This document shows, piece after piece, positions 8,631-17,255 of a stretch of DNA of 64,000 bases; position 1 is the stretch's first letter, and every line of letters begins with the position of its first letter. The DNA is from Microlunatus antarcticus. Its GTDB lineage: Bacteria; Actinomycetota; Actinomycetes; Propionibacteriales; Propionibacteriaceae. Under the pieces are notes generated by a model. It worked only from the letters and a program-made list of their open reading frames with translations, had not been told where the DNA came from and did not search any database. The stretch spans positions 1,240,001 through 1,304,000 of the forward strand of contig NZ_JACHZG010000001.1 of NCBI RefSeq assembly GCF_014193425.1, in the 5' to 3' direction. Made by a program: the position numbers and the translations under genes.

Positions 8631-8716
8631 TGTCCGAGGGGGGACTTGAACCCCCATTCCCCGTAAAGGGAACTAGCACCTCAAGCTAGCGCGTCTACCT
8701 ATTCCGCCACCCGGAC
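8631..8716 (-). tRNA. tRNA-Leu (anticodon GAG)
   Basis: A complete type II tRNA on the minus strand: acceptor GTCCGGG paired with CTCGGAC, a D arm containing AATAGGTAGACGC, anticodon stem CTAGC/GCTAG with loop TTGAGGT (anticodon GAG, reading CUC and CUU), a long variable arm (TTCCCTTTACGGGGAA) and T arm GGGGGTTCAAGTCCCCC. The discriminator is A. CCA is not encoded. Confidence 0.97.
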
Positions 8717-8818
8717 CGGTGCGGCCCGTTTCCGGACCGAGGGATGACTATACCTGTCCCGGAGGGCTGCTGACGCACGGTCGGTCCCGTGGACGCCTGG
8801 GACGCCTGCTGCCCGCGA

Positions 8819-10120
8819 TTACTGCCCGCGGTCGTGCCAGTGCCGGGCGATGGCGTGGGGCAGGGTGTCGATCACGTCGCCCTGCTCCGCCATCCCGGCG
8901 CGGGTCAGCCGGCGGGTCCGGACCACGGCGAGGAAGCCGAAGGCCCAGGGCAGGTACTGGAAGCAGAAGCCGAGCTTGAAGTCGCGCAGCGTGTACGCGC
9001 CGTCGGGCGCCAGCGCGTCGAGCACGATCCCGATGACGAGGATCGTGGTGAGCGAGGCGGTGAAGCCGCCGACGTTGACGATGCCGGAGGCCACCCCGAG
9101 CCGGGGCGTCGGGTTGAACGAGCGGGCGAAGTCGAAGCCGACCGCCGACGCCGGGCCGTTGGCCGACAGCACGAGCATGAGGATCACGACGACGGGCAGC
9201 GGTGCCGGTCCCGGCCAGAGCAGCACCACGGTCCAGATCACGACGGTGGCGACGAGCACGGTCAGGACGAGGTTGGAGCGGCGGCGCGGGTAGGCCGCGG
9301 TGAGCTGACCGGTGACCGGCAACACGACCAGCCCGGCGAGCACCATCAGGGTCAGCAGCGAGCCGGCGAGCGTCGCGCTGTAGCCCAGGCCGATGGTGAG
9401 GAACGGGAAGCCCCAGAGCAGGGCGAAGACCATCTGGGAGAACTGCGAGGTGAAGTGCGACCACAGACCGAGGCGCGTGCCCGGCTCGGCGAAGGACAGC
9501 CGCAGCTGGCCGACGGCCTCGCGCCAGGTGATCGGCGGCGAGGCCTGCGCCCCGATCGGCGAGTCTCGGATCCCGGCGAGCACGGCGACGCCCACGAGCA
9601 CCCCGATCGCCGCGGCGCCCAGGTAGGCCGGGGTCCACCCGAACGTGTGCAGCACCAGGACCAGCGGGATGGTGGCCGCCACCTGCCCCAGCTGCCCGAG
9701 CAGGCCGGTGACCTGCGTGAGGATCGGCACCCGGCGCGCCGGGAACCAGGACGGGATCAGCCGCAGGACGCTGACGAAGGTCATCGCGTCGCCGGTGCCG
9801 ACGAGCATCCGGGCGACGATCGCGCCGGCGGGCGAGGTCGTGAGGGCCATCAGCACCTGGCCGCCCGCCATGACGAGCGCGCCGAGGGCGACCATCTTGC
9901 GCGACCCGATGCGGTCGACGAGCACCCCCACGGGCACCTGCATCACCGCGTACATGACCAGCTGCAGGACCGCGAAGACCGAGAACAGGGACGCCCCGAT
10001 CGCGAAGCGCGCCGTCGCGTACTCCGCCGCGACGCTCAGCGAGGAGCGCTGGAACACCGCCAGCCCGTACGCGAGGACGCCGACCCCCCAGACCAGCCAG
10101 GCTCGGGAGGGGAAGCGCAC
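8819..10120 (-). CDS. Major facilitator superfamily transporter (second)
   Basis: A 12-helix MFS carrier of about 433 residues. It shows the loop motif VPVGVLVDRIGSRKMVALG between helices 2 and 3 and a shorter echo in the second half. The domain arrangement with SWFPARRVPILTQVTGLLGQLGQ after helix 4 resembles the nitrate/hexuronate-like branch of MFS, but the substrate is not deducible. Three start codons are in frame (GTG 10135, ATG 10129, GTG 10120). The first two overlap a -10-like GAGAAT, so the GTG at 10120, 7 nt after it, is preferred as a leaderless start. It is divergent from the M20 peptidase. Confidence 0.82.
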   Translation of the reverse strand: MRFPSRAWLVWGVGVLAYGLAVFQRSSLSVAAEYATARFAIGASLFSVFAVLQLVMYAVMQVPVGVLVDRIGSRKMVALGALVMAGGQVLMALTTSPAGAIVARMLVGTGDAMTFVSVLRLIPSWFPARRVPILTQVTGLLGQLGQVAATIPLVLVLHTFGWTPAYLGAAAIGVLVGVAVLAGIRDSPIGAQASPPITWREAVGQLRLSFAEPGTRLGLWSHFTSQFSQMVFALLWGFPFLTIGLGYSATLAGSLLTLMVLAGLVVLPVTGQLTAAYPRRRSNLVLTVLVATVVIWTVVLLWPGPAPLPVVVILMLVLSANGPASAVGFDFARSFNPTPRLGVASGIVNVGGFTASLTTILVIGIVLDALAPDGAYTLRDFKLGFCFQYLPWAFGFLAVVRTRRLTRAGMAEQGDVIDTLPHAIARHWHDRGQ

Positions 10121-10179
10121 GTGCCTCATTCTCACCCCTGGCGCCGGGTCGGTCGGGTCGGCCGGACGAGAATGAGCGC
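10121..10179. promoter_or_regulatory. Mirror-image divergent promoter
   Basis: The perfect inverted repeat CTCATTCTC / GAGAATGAG (10125-10133 and 10168-10176) places a GAGAAT hexamer 7 nt before the MFS GTG on the minus strand and 6 nt before the peptidase GTG on the plus strand. Both genes would then be leaderless. The repeat could also be bound by a regulator. Confidence 0.5.
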
Positions 10180-11523
10180 GTGAGCGACGACACGAGGACG
10201 AACGTGCAAGGTCTGGACGCAGCCCCGGACCGCGAGGTGGTCGAGCTCTGCCGGGAGCTGATCCGCATCGACACCACGAACTACGGCTCCGAGCCGGGTC
10301 CGGGGGAGCGCGACGCGGCCGAGCGGGTGGCCGGCTGGCTGGACGAGGTCGGCATCGAGAGCCAGCTCTACGAGTCGGAGCCGCGCCGTACGTCGCTGGT
10401 CGCGCACTGGTCGCCCGAGGGGACCGACGAGAGCCTGCCGCCGCTGCTGGTCCACGGCCACCTCGACGTCGTGCCCGCGAACGCGGACGACTGGAGCGTC
10501 GACCCGTTCTCCGGGGAGATCCAGGACGGCTGCGTCTGGGGCCGCGGCGCGGTCGACATGAAGGACTTCGACGCGATGGTGCTGAGCGTCGTACGGGACC
10601 GCGTCCGGACGGGCCGCGCGCCCCGGCGTCCGATCCGGCTGATCTTCACCGCGGACGAGGAGGCCGGCAGCGGGCTCGGTGGGCGCTGGCTGGTCGAGAA
10701 CCACCCGGAGGTCGTGGAGGGCTGCACCGAGGCGATCGGCGAGGTGGGCGGCTTCTCGCTCACCGTCCGCGACGACCTGCGGCTCTACCTCGTCCAGACG
10801 GCGGAGAAGGGGCTGGCCTGGCTCAACCTCATCGCCGACGGACGCGCCGGGCACGGGTCGTTCCGCAACGACGACAACGCCGTGACCGAGCTCGCCGCCG
10901 CGGTCGGGCGCATCGGGACGTACGAGTGGCCCAACCGCATCACCGCGTCGCAGCAGGCGTTCCTCGAGGCGGTGTCGGAGGCGCTCGGCGTCGAGCTCGA
11001 CACGAACGACGTCGAGCCGACGCTGGCCAAGCTCGGCAGCATCGCGCGCATGGTCGGGGCGACGATGGGCAACACGGCCAACCCGACGATGCTGCGCGCC
11101 GGCTACAAGCACAACGTGATCCCCGGCCGGGCGACCGCGTCGGTGGACGGGCGGTTCGTGCCGGGCGGGCAGGACGCCTTCTTCGAGACCATCACCGAGC
11201 TGCTGGGGGAGAAGGTCCGCTACGAGATCGAGAACGTCCAGCCCGCGGTGGAGACGGAGTTCTCCGGGGCGCTGGTCGAGGCGATGCAGTCATGCCTGGC
11301 CGCCGAGGACCCGGGGGCCAAGGCGGTGCCGTTCCTGATGAGCGGCGGCACGGACGCCAAGGCGTGGGACGCGCTGGGCGTGCGCTGCTTCGGCTTCGCA
11401 CCGCTCCGGCTGCCGCCGGACCTCGACTTCGTCGGCATGTTCCACGGCGTGGACGAGCGGGTACCCGTCGAGTCGCTGGAGTTCGGGGCACGCGTGCTCG
11501 ACCGGTTCCTGGACCAGGCCTGA
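10180..11523 (+). CDS. M20-family zinc peptidase / acyl-amino-acid deacylase
   Basis: A 447-residue member of the M20/M25/M40 family, two-zinc hydrolases that cleave dipeptides or N-acyl amino acids (relatives include DapE and ArgE). Metal-site motifs are clear: VHGHLDVVPA (His and following Asp), GRGAVDMKDFD (bridging Asp), FTADEEAGSGLGG (catalytic Glu pair) and the late SGGTDAKAW with its His partner in MFHGVDERV. The dimerisation lid lies between residues 210 and 340. In many actinobacteria an enzyme of this kind is annotated as a dipeptidase; the exact substrate is open. Confidence 0.9.
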   Translation: MSDDTRTNVQGLDAAPDREVVELCRELIRIDTTNYGSEPGPGERDAAERVAGWLDEVGIESQLYESEPRRTSLVAHWSPEGTDESLPPLLVHGHLDVVPANADDWSVDPFSGEIQDGCVWGRGAVDMKDFDAMVLSVVRDRVRTGRAPRRPIRLIFTADEEAGSGLGGRWLVENHPEVVEGCTEAIGEVGGFSLTVRDDLRLYLVQTAEKGLAWLNLIADGRAGHGSFRNDDNAVTELAAAVGRIGTYEWPNRITASQQAFLEAVSEALGVELDTNDVEPTLAKLGSIARMVGATMGNTANPTMLRAGYKHNVIPGRATASVDGRFVPGGQDAFFETITELLGEKVRYEIENVQPAVETEFSGALVEAMQSCLAAEDPGAKAVPFLMSGGTDAKAWDALGVRCFGFAPLRLPPDLDFVGMFHGVDERVPVESLEFGARVLDRFLDQA

Positions 11524-11590
11524 CCTCACGGCTGAGACGCGCCCCACAAGTCCTCGCAGCCGCTCCGGTCGCGGATTACCCTCGGTCTCG

Positions 11591-11803
11591 ATGATCACGA
11601 GCTACGCCGACGCACGGCCGGTCGACTACGAGGTCCAGAAGGTCCGGCTGCCCCGCGACCTGTCGCGCGGCGCGGTCCGCCAGCTGCTCACGGAACGGTG
11701 CGAGCACGGGGGCTGGGAGCTGACCCGCCTGCGGCGCTACCGCGACGGCACGCGCGACGTCTGGGTGCGCCGCAAGATCATCCGCGCGCGCCTGACGGTC
11801 TGA
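11591..11803 (+). CDS. DUF5703-family small protein
   Basis: A 70-residue protein matching the actinobacterial DUF5703 pattern: VDYEVQKVRLPRDLSRGAVRQLL, then the conserved HGGWELTRLRRYRDGTRDVWVRRK. It is basic and soluble, and its function is unknown. TACCCT lies 8 nt before the ATG with no Shine-Dalgarno site, so the mRNA is probably leaderless. It follows the M20 peptidase, an arrangement I recall from other actinobacterial genomes. Confidence 0.85.
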   Translation: MITSYADARPVDYEVQKVRLPRDLSRGAVRQLLTERCEHGGWELTRLRRYRDGTRDVWVRRKIIRARLTV

Positions 11804-11879
11804 CCTTCCTCGTCGTACGCCCTCGCCCCGGTCACGAAGTCCTTCCGCGCGGCCTCCACGCAGCCGCGTACCGGCGGCA

Positions 11880-11909
11880 CAGCCGCACAGGTTGCGGCCT
11901 GTGCGGCTG
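11880..11909. terminator. Strong hairpin terminator between convergent genes
   Basis: A perfect 12-bp stem CAGCCGCACAGG / CCTGTGCGGCTG with a 6-nt loop, between the DUF5703 gene and the aldo/keto reductase on the opposite strand. No U-tract on either side. It can end transcription in both directions. Confidence 0.8.
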
Positions 11910-11925
11910 ACCCGGAGGTGCGCGG

Positions 11926-12906
11926 CTAGCTCCGGGCGGCGAGGGGCGAGCGCAGCGCGTTCGGCCCACCGGAGACGTCGTCGAGCGCCGAGCTGATCTC
12001 CGGGGGCAGCGTCAGGCCCTCGGTGGCCAGGGCGGGTGCGAGCTGACCCGCCGTCCGGGCGCCGAGCAGGGGAGCGGTGACGCCGGGCGCGTCACGGACC
12101 CACAGGAGGGCGACCTGCAGCGGGGTGAGGTCGAGGCCCTCGGCCGCCCGGCTCACGGCCTCGACGACGCCGCGGCTGCGCGGCTCCAGGTAGGGCTCGA
12201 CGAACCAGGCGAAGTGCTCGCTCGCAGCCCGTGACCCGCGGGGCGTGCCCACGCGGTACTGGCCGGTCAGCACGCCGCGGCCCAGCGGCGACCACGGGAA
12301 GCAGCCCATCCCGAACGCGTGCAGCGCCGGGAGCACCTCGACCTCCGCGCGCCGCGCCAGCAGGGAGTACTCGACCTGCGCGCTCACCAGCTGGCTCCGG
12401 CCCGGCACCGCCCGCTGCCAGGTCGCGGCCTGCGCGGTCTGCCAGCCGACGAAGTTCGAGACGCCGGCGTAGCGGACCCGCCCGCTCGTCACCGCCTGGT
12501 CGACGGCGCTGAGCGACTCCTCCAGCGGTGCGTCGCCCCAGGCGTGCACCTGCCAGAGGTCGAGGTGGTCGGTGCCGAGGCGGGCCAGGGAGGCGTCCAG
12601 GTCGCGGAGCAGCGCGCGCCGGGAGGTGTCGACCACGCGCTCGCCGCGGCGGACGACGAACCCGGCCTTGCTGGCGATCACGACGTCGTCGCGGTGGGTG
12701 ACCTCGTCGACGAGTCGCCCGACCAGGCGCTCGGCGTCGCCGGCCCCGTACGCGGCGGCGGTGTCGATCAGCGTGCCGCCGGCCTCGCAGAACGTCTCGA
12801 GCAGGCCACGGGCCTGCTCCTCGCCGGTGTCGCGGCCCCAGGTGAGCGTGCCGAGCCCGAGCCGTGAGACGACCAGGCCGCTGTCGCCGACGCGTCGTGA
12901 CTCCAC
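11926..12906 (-). CDS. Aldo/keto reductase
   Basis: A 326-residue NADPH-dependent oxidoreductase with the (beta/alpha)8 barrel of the AKR family. Catalytic tetrad positions are visible: IDTAAAYGAGDAERLVG (Asp, Tyr), VIASKAGF (Lys) and DLWQVHAWGD (His). The C-terminal AQVEYSLLARRAEVEVLPALHA and LGARTAGQL are cofactor-binding segments typical of the Tas/YajO-like branch. The GTG at 12906 follows TAGGGT by 7 nt and lacks a Shine-Dalgarno site, consistent with leaderless initiation. It is divergent from the LLM oxidoreductase with 62 nt between starts. The physiological carbonyl substrate is unknown. Confidence 0.9.
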   Translation of the reverse strand: MESRRVGDSGLVVSRLGLGTLTWGRDTGEEQARGLLETFCEAGGTLIDTAAAYGAGDAERLVGRLVDEVTHRDDVVIASKAGFVVRRGERVVDTSRRALLRDLDASLARLGTDHLDLWQVHAWGDAPLEESLSAVDQAVTSGRVRYAGVSNFVGWQTAQAATWQRAVPGRSQLVSAQVEYSLLARRAEVEVLPALHAFGMGCFPWSPLGRGVLTGQYRVGTPRGSRAASEHFAWFVEPYLEPRSRGVVEAVSRAAEGLDLTPLQVALLWVRDAPGVTAPLLGARTAGQLAPALATEGLTLPPEISSALDDVSGGPNALRSPLAARS

Positions 12907-12968
12907 GCAGGCGACCCTATGGCCCGGCGGCTCCTGGACCGGTCCGCGGGCTGGCCTACCGTCGGACG

Positions 12969-14012
12969 ATGCGGCTCGCGCTCAACCTCGGCTACCTGTC
13001 CGGCCGGGCCGACCCGGCCGAGACCTTCGCGCTCGCGCAGCACGCGGAACGGCTCGGCTTCGCGTCGGTCTGGGCCGCCGAGGCGTACTCGTCCGACAGC
13101 CCGAGCGTGCTCGCCTGGCTCGCCGGGCAGACCTCGACGATCGGCCTCGGCGCGGGCGTGATGCAGATCCCCGGACGCACGCCGGCCCTGACGGCGATGA
13201 CCGCCGCGACGCTCGACCTGCTGAGCGGCGGCCGGTTCTCCCTCGGCCTCGGGGTGTCCGGACCGCAGGTGTCCGAGGGCTGGCACGGGGTCCCGTTCGC
13301 GGAACCGTCGGCCCGCACCCGGGCGTACGTCGAGGTCGTCCGTCTCGCGCTCAGCCGGCAGACGGTCCGCCACGACGGCCCGCACCACCCGCTGCCGCTG
13401 CCCGACGGGCCGGGCAAGGCGCTGCGGCTGGGGCTGCGACCGGTCCGCGACCACCTGCCGCTCTACCTCGCCGCCGTCGGACCCAGGAACCTCGAGCTGG
13501 CGGGTGAGATCGCCGACGGCTGGCTCGCCGTCTTCTTCGACCCCGACCTCGCGGCCGAGCAGCTCGGTCACGTCGGGTCCGGCCGGGCCCGGGCCGGGCT
13601 CGACCTCGACGGCTTCGACGTCGTGGCGACGGTCCCGCTGTCGGTCGGCGAGGACCTGCACGCCTGCGCCGACCCGGTCCGGGCGTACGCCGCCCTCTAC
13701 GTCGGCGGCATGGGCAGCCGCGAGCAGAACTTCTACTTCTCTCTCGCCGTCCGGATGGGCTTCGCGAACGAGGCCGCCGAGATCCAGGACCTCTACCTCG
13801 CCGGGCGTCCGCGCGACGCCGAGGCCGCGGTCCCGTACCCGCTCGTCGACCGCACGTCGCTCCTCGGGGACCGCTCCCGGGTCGCCGACGGGCTGGCCCG
13901 GCTGGCGGCCGCCGGCGTGACGACCTGCGCGCTGGTCCCGTACGGGGTGACGCTCGCCGACCGGCTGGGCGCGCTGACCCTGGCCGCCGAGGCGCTAGAA
14001 CTGACGGCATGA
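12969..14012 (+). CDS. LLM-class flavin/F420-dependent oxidoreductase
   Basis: A 347-residue luciferase-like monooxygenase family protein with a TIM-barrel fold. In actinobacteria most of these use coenzyme F420. Typical segments are ALAQHAERLGFASVWAAEAY, GAGVMQIPGRTPALTAMTAATLDLLSGGRFSLGLGVSGPQV and PLYLAAVGPRNLELAGEIADGW. The ATG at 12969 sits 6 nt after TACCGT, so a leaderless start is likely; longer upstream frames were rejected. It overlaps the next gene by 4 nt (ATGA), implying translational coupling with a flavin-binding partner. The substrate is unknown. Confidence 0.88.
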   Translation: MRLALNLGYLSGRADPAETFALAQHAERLGFASVWAAEAYSSDSPSVLAWLAGQTSTIGLGAGVMQIPGRTPALTAMTAATLDLLSGGRFSLGLGVSGPQVSEGWHGVPFAEPSARTRAYVEVVRLALSRQTVRHDGPHHPLPLPDGPGKALRLGLRPVRDHLPLYLAAVGPRNLELAGEIADGWLAVFFDPDLAAEQLGHVGSGRARAGLDLDGFDVVATVPLSVGEDLHACADPVRAYAALYVGGMGSREQNFYFSLAVRMGFANEAAEIQDLYLAGRPRDAEAAVPYPLVDRTSLLGDRSRVADGLARLAAAGVTTCALVPYGVTLADRLGALTLAAEALELTA

Positions 14013-14548
14013 CGATCCACAGCGAGCACCCCTTCGCCGAGGCCGCGGGCGACCGCAGCCCCCTGCGCCGGTTCCGAGGGCGCATGGTGTCCCCGGTGAG
14101 CGTCTGGACGGCCCTCGGCGAGGGGCGTCGGGCGGGCTGGACCGTGTCGTCGTTCCTCGTCGCCGAGGGCGAGCCGGCCGAGGTCCTCGGGCTCGTCGAC
14201 GAGGACAGCGACCTGGGCGAGCTCCTGACCCACCCCGAGGCCCAGCCGGCCGTGGTCGTCAACCTGCTCGGGTGGGACCAGCGCCAGCTGGCGGACGCCT
14301 TCGCCGGCCAGGCGCCCGCCCCGGGCGGGGTGTTCCGGCTGGGGGAGTGGACGGAGTCGGCGTGGGGTCCGGTGCTGCTCGGGTCGGCCGGGTGGATCGG
14401 GGCGCGGCTGACCGCGGAGCCGCCCGGCCACGCGGGCTGGGGCCTCCTCGTGCGGGCCACGGTGGAGCACGTCGAGCTGTTTGACGTGCCGACGGACGGG
14501 CTGCTGGCCCACGTCCGGGGCCGCTACCGGGCGGTCACCGGGGACTGA
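14009..14548 (+). CDS. Flavin reductase-like FMN-binding split-barrel protein
   Basis: A 179-residue protein resembling the flavin reductase-like domain: FRGRMVSPVSVWTALGEGRRAGWTVSSFLVAEGEP is the usual opening, in which backbone groups bind FMN. The family provides reduced flavin to monooxygenases or reduces small substrates. It is coupled by a 4-nt overlap to the LLM-class oxidoreductase, which suggests a two-component system, although F420 enzymes do not need a flavin reductase. The C-terminus VRGRYRAVTGD is ordinary for the family. Confidence 0.8.
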   Translation: MTIHSEHPFAEAAGDRSPLRRFRGRMVSPVSVWTALGEGRRAGWTVSSFLVAEGEPAEVLGLVDEDSDLGELLTHPEAQPAVVVNLLGWDQRQLADAFAGQAPAPGGVFRLGEWTESAWGPVLLGSAGWIGARLTAEPPGHAGWGLLVRATVEHVELFDVPTDGLLAHVRGRYRAVTGD

Positions 14549-14592
14549 GCCCGCACCCTTGACCCCGGAGCCGCGGTGCGGGACGGTCAGCC

Positions 14593-14982
14593 ATGACCAG
14601 ACGAGCCGTCACCAGCTCCCGGGCGCCGGCCGCGCTCGGGCCGTACAGCCAGGCCGTCGTCGCGGGCGGGTTCGTGTTCTGCTCCGGCACGGCCGGCATC
14701 GACCCGGCGACCGGGTCGGCCCCCGACGGGATCGAGGCGCAGACCGAGCAGGCGCTGCTCAACCTCGCCGCGGTCCTCGGGGCCGCGGGCGCCTCGATGG
14801 ACGACCTGGTGAGGACCACGATCTTCTACGCCGACGTCGACGACTTCGCCGCCCTCAACGCCGTGTACGCCCGGCACATGCCCGACCCTCCGCCCGCGCG
14901 CTCCGCCCCGGCGAACGTCCGCCTGCCGCGCGGGCTGCTGGTCTCGATCGACGCGATCGCGGTGCTTCCGAGCCCGCACTAG
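14593..14982 (+). CDS. RidA-family protein (enamine/imine deaminase)
   Basis: A 129-residue Rid/YjgF protein. It has the typical opening LGPYSQAVVAGGFVFCSGTAGIDPATG, the central segment TEQALLNLAAVLGAAGASMDDLVRTTIFYADVDDF, and PPPARSAPANVRLPRGLLVSIDAIA, in which the arginine is the conserved substrate-carboxylate ligand. RidA proteins trim reactive enamines formed by PLP enzymes. It sits 45 nt after the flavin reductase-like gene and 10 nt before the phosphatase gene. Confidence 0.93.
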   Translation: MTRRAVTSSRAPAALGPYSQAVVAGGFVFCSGTAGIDPATGSAPDGIEAQTEQALLNLAAVLGAAGASMDDLVRTTIFYADVDDFAALNAVYARHMPDPPPARSAPANVRLPRGLLVSIDAIAVLPSPH

Positions 14983-14992
14983 CCTGACGGAC

Positions 14993-15730
14993 GTGACCAC
15001 CGTCCTGCTCGTCCGGCACGGACGTACGTCCGCCAACACCGCCGGCGTGCTCGCCGGCCGCTCCTCCGGGGTGGAGCTCGACGAGCTCGGGCGCGAGCAG
15101 GTCCGCGCCCTCGGCGAGCGGATCGCCGGCGTCCCCCTCCGCGCGCTCGTCAGCTCGCCGCTGCGGCGCTGCCGGCAGACCAGCCAGGCGCTGCTCGCGG
15201 CCCGTACCGACGGTCTCGGGCTCACCGTCGAGCAGGGTCTGACCGAGTGCGGCTACGGCGACTGGACCGGGAAGTCGCTCCGCGACCTGGCCAAGGAGGA
15301 CCTCTGGAAGACGGTGCAGACCCAGCCGTCCGCGGTCCGCTTCCCGGGCGGGGAGTCGATGACCGAGATGTCGTCCCGGGTCGTGCAGACCATCCGGCGC
15401 TGGGACGCGGAGATCGCGGCCGAGCACGGCGACGACGCGGTCTGGGCCGCGGTCTCGCACGGCGACCCGATCAAGGCGATCCTCGCCGACGCGCTCGGCC
15501 TGCACCTCGACAGCTTCCAGCGGATCATGGTCGACCCCGCCTCGCTCTCGGTGATCCGCTACACCGCCACCCGCCCGTACGTCGTCACCACCAACTCGAC
15601 GAACGCCGACCTGGGCAAGCTGCTGACGCCGCCCCCGAAGAAGGCCGCCGAGGGCGACGCCGCCGCGGGTGACAGCTCTGCGGACGACGCCGCGGTGGGC
15701 GGCGGGCTCGGCGCGGGCGGGCACGCGTAG
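14993..15730 (+). CDS. Histidine phosphatase (MSMEG_4193-type putative phosphomutase)
   Basis: A 245-residue member of the histidine phosphatase (phosphoglycerate mutase-like) superfamily. The catalytic RHG is in LLVRHGRTSAN near residue 8, and the partner histidine is in AVSHGDPIKAI near 160. The C-terminal low-complexity tail ending in a glycine-rich GGGLGAGGHA is common in the actinobacterial group placed just before DUF3090 genes. The GTG lies 7 nt after TAGCCT without a Shine-Dalgarno site. It begins the conserved run leading to mshC; a role linked to inositol or mycothiol metabolism has been suggested from neighbourhood only. Confidence 0.87.
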   Translation: MTTVLLVRHGRTSANTAGVLAGRSSGVELDELGREQVRALGERIAGVPLRALVSSPLRRCRQTSQALLAARTDGLGLTVEQGLTECGYGDWTGKSLRDLAKEDLWKTVQTQPSAVRFPGGESMTEMSSRVVQTIRRWDAEIAAEHGDDAVWAAVSHGDPIKAILADALGLHLDSFQRIMVDPASLSVIRYTATRPYVVTTNSTNADLGKLLTPPPKKAAEGDAAAGDSSADDAAVGGGLGAGGHA

Positions 15731-15784
15731 GTCGGCTCCGCCCGGACGCCCGGACACCGCTCCGCGGCGCACTAGGCTGGTTCC

Positions 15785-16381
15785 ATGGCGATTCTCGTGC
15801 ACCGCTACGACGCGCCGGACCGGTTCGTCGCCGGCACCGTCGGCACCCCCGGCGAGCGCACCTTCTTCCTCCAGGCCCGCGAGGGCAACCGCATCACCAG
15901 CGTCGCGTGCGAGAAGCAGCAGGTCTCGGTGCTCGCCGAGCACCTCGACCGCGTCCTCGACGAGATCGTGAAGCGCGGGACGCTGACCTCGGGCTCGTCG
16001 GTCAGCACCGGGCGGGCGCGGGACGTGGACCCGCTCGACGCCCCGATCGCGGAGGAGTTCCGCGTCGGCACGATGACGATCGCGTGGGACCCGAGCATCG
16101 ACCGGATCGTCATCGAGCTGTTCTCCAACATCGACCAGGACGAGACCGAGACGCCGGGCGAGGGGACGGGCGGTACGCCCGCCGGCCTCGACGCCGAGGT
16201 CGAGGCCGACGAGGTGTTCGTGGTCAAGATCACCGCCTCGTACGCCCGTGAGTTCGTGACCCGCGCGCAGGCGCTCGTCGCCGCCGGACGGCCCCCGTGC
16301 CCCTTCTGCCTGCAGCCGATCGAGCCGACCGGTCACATCTGCCCGCGGGCCAACGGCTACCGCCGCGCGCTGTTCTCCTGA
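15785..16381 (+). CDS. DUF3090-family protein
   Basis: A 198-residue actinobacterial conserved protein of unknown function. It begins MAILVHRYDAPDRFVAGTVG and ends with a zinc-knuckle-like set: CPFCLQPIEPTGHICPR, where two Cys, one His and a further Cys could bind a metal. The middle EFRVGTMTIAWD is also family-typical. TAGGCT is exactly 6 nt before the ATG. It is flanked by the histidine phosphatase and the SCO1664-type gene, the standard order before mshC in actinobacteria. Confidence 0.9.
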   Translation: MAILVHRYDAPDRFVAGTVGTPGERTFFLQAREGNRITSVACEKQQVSVLAEHLDRVLDEIVKRGTLTSGSSVSTGRARDVDPLDAPIAEEFRVGTMTIAWDPSIDRIVIELFSNIDQDETETPGEGTGGTPAGLDAEVEADEVFVVKITASYAREFVTRAQALVAAGRPPCPFCLQPIEPTGHICPRANGYRRALFS

Positions 16382-16408
16382 GCCCGCGCGAACCCCCGAG
16401 ACGCTGAC

Positions 16409-17245
16409 GTGACCGACGCCGCGCACGACCTCGTCCACGCGGACGGGTCGCGGCACCCTGCGCTCACCGCGCCGCTGCGCAGCGGCCGCCTCGACCGCGA
16501 GGAGCTCGAGATCACGGGGCGGCTGCTGACCGCGTCGAACGCGACGTTCCTGGGTCAGCTGCGGACCGACGGGCTCGACCTGACGTGCGTCTACAAGCCG
16601 ACGCAGGGCGAGCGACCGCTGTGGGACTTCCCGACCGACACGCTCGGCCGTCGCGAGGTGGCGGCGTACGAGGTGTCGCGCGCGGCGGGCTTCGACTGCG
16701 TCCCGGTGACGGTGTTCATCGACGGTCCCTTCGGGCCCGGCTCGCTGCAGGTCTGGGTCGAGTCCGAGGACGACGCCGTCGCCCGGCTGGTCGACCTGGT
16801 GCCCAGCAAGCGGGTGCCGAAGCGGGGCTGGTTCCGGTGCGTGGAGGGGCTCGGCGCCGACGACACCGCCGTGGCGGTCATCCACGCGGACGACCCGGCG
16901 CTGCGGCGGCTGGCCGTCTTCGACGTGCTCGTGAACAACGCCGACCGCAAGGGCGGCCACATCCTCTCCAGCGAGGGCCACCTCTTCGGCATCGACCACG
17001 GCGTGACCTTCAACGTCGAGAACAAGCTGCGCACGCTGCTGTGGGGCTGGGGCGGCTCCGAGCTGACCGAGGACGAGCGCGAGCTGGTGCGCCGGGCTCG
17101 GGACGAGGCCCCGGCGGTCCTGGTGGGGCTGCTGGACGACGAGGAGGTGGACGTCTTCGCGCGTCGCGCCGACCGCCTGCTCGACCGCAACCACCTCCCG
17201 CGCCCGAAGGGCCAGTGGCCGTCCATCCCCTGGCCGCCGTTCTGA
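16409..17245 (+). CDS. SCO1664-family protein (PI3/4-kinase-like fold)
   Basis: A 278-residue protein of the actinobacterial SCO1664 family, distantly related to the phosphatidylinositol 3/4-kinase catalytic fold. Visible kinase-like elements are CVYKPTQGERPLWDFPTDTLGRRE, with a lysine in the nucleotide-binding position, and the later VLVNNADRKGGHIL and GIDHGVTFNVENKLRTLLWGW, which resemble catalytic and metal-binding loops. The activity is not established. It starts at a GTG 27 nt after the DUF3090 gene and is probably in the same operon. Confidence 0.87.
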   Translation: MTDAAHDLVHADGSRHPALTAPLRSGRLDREELEITGRLLTASNATFLGQLRTDGLDLTCVYKPTQGERPLWDFPTDTLGRREVAAYEVSRAAGFDCVPVTVFIDGPFGPGSLQVWVESEDDAVARLVDLVPSKRVPKRGWFRCVEGLGADDTAVAVIHADDPALRRLAVFDVLVNNADRKGGHILSSEGHLFGIDHGVTFNVENKLRTLLWGWGGSELTEDERELVRRARDEAPAVLVGLLDDEEVDVFARRADRLLDRNHLPRPKGQWPSIPWPPF

Positions 17246-17255
17246 TCTGTCGCTC

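Noticed and set aside
14855-17194. A 779-codon minus-strand frame opposite the phosphatase, DUF3090 and SCO1664-type genes
   Set aside because: Translation is rich in Arg, Val, Gly and Asp without motifs, and the opposite strand carries three conserved families.
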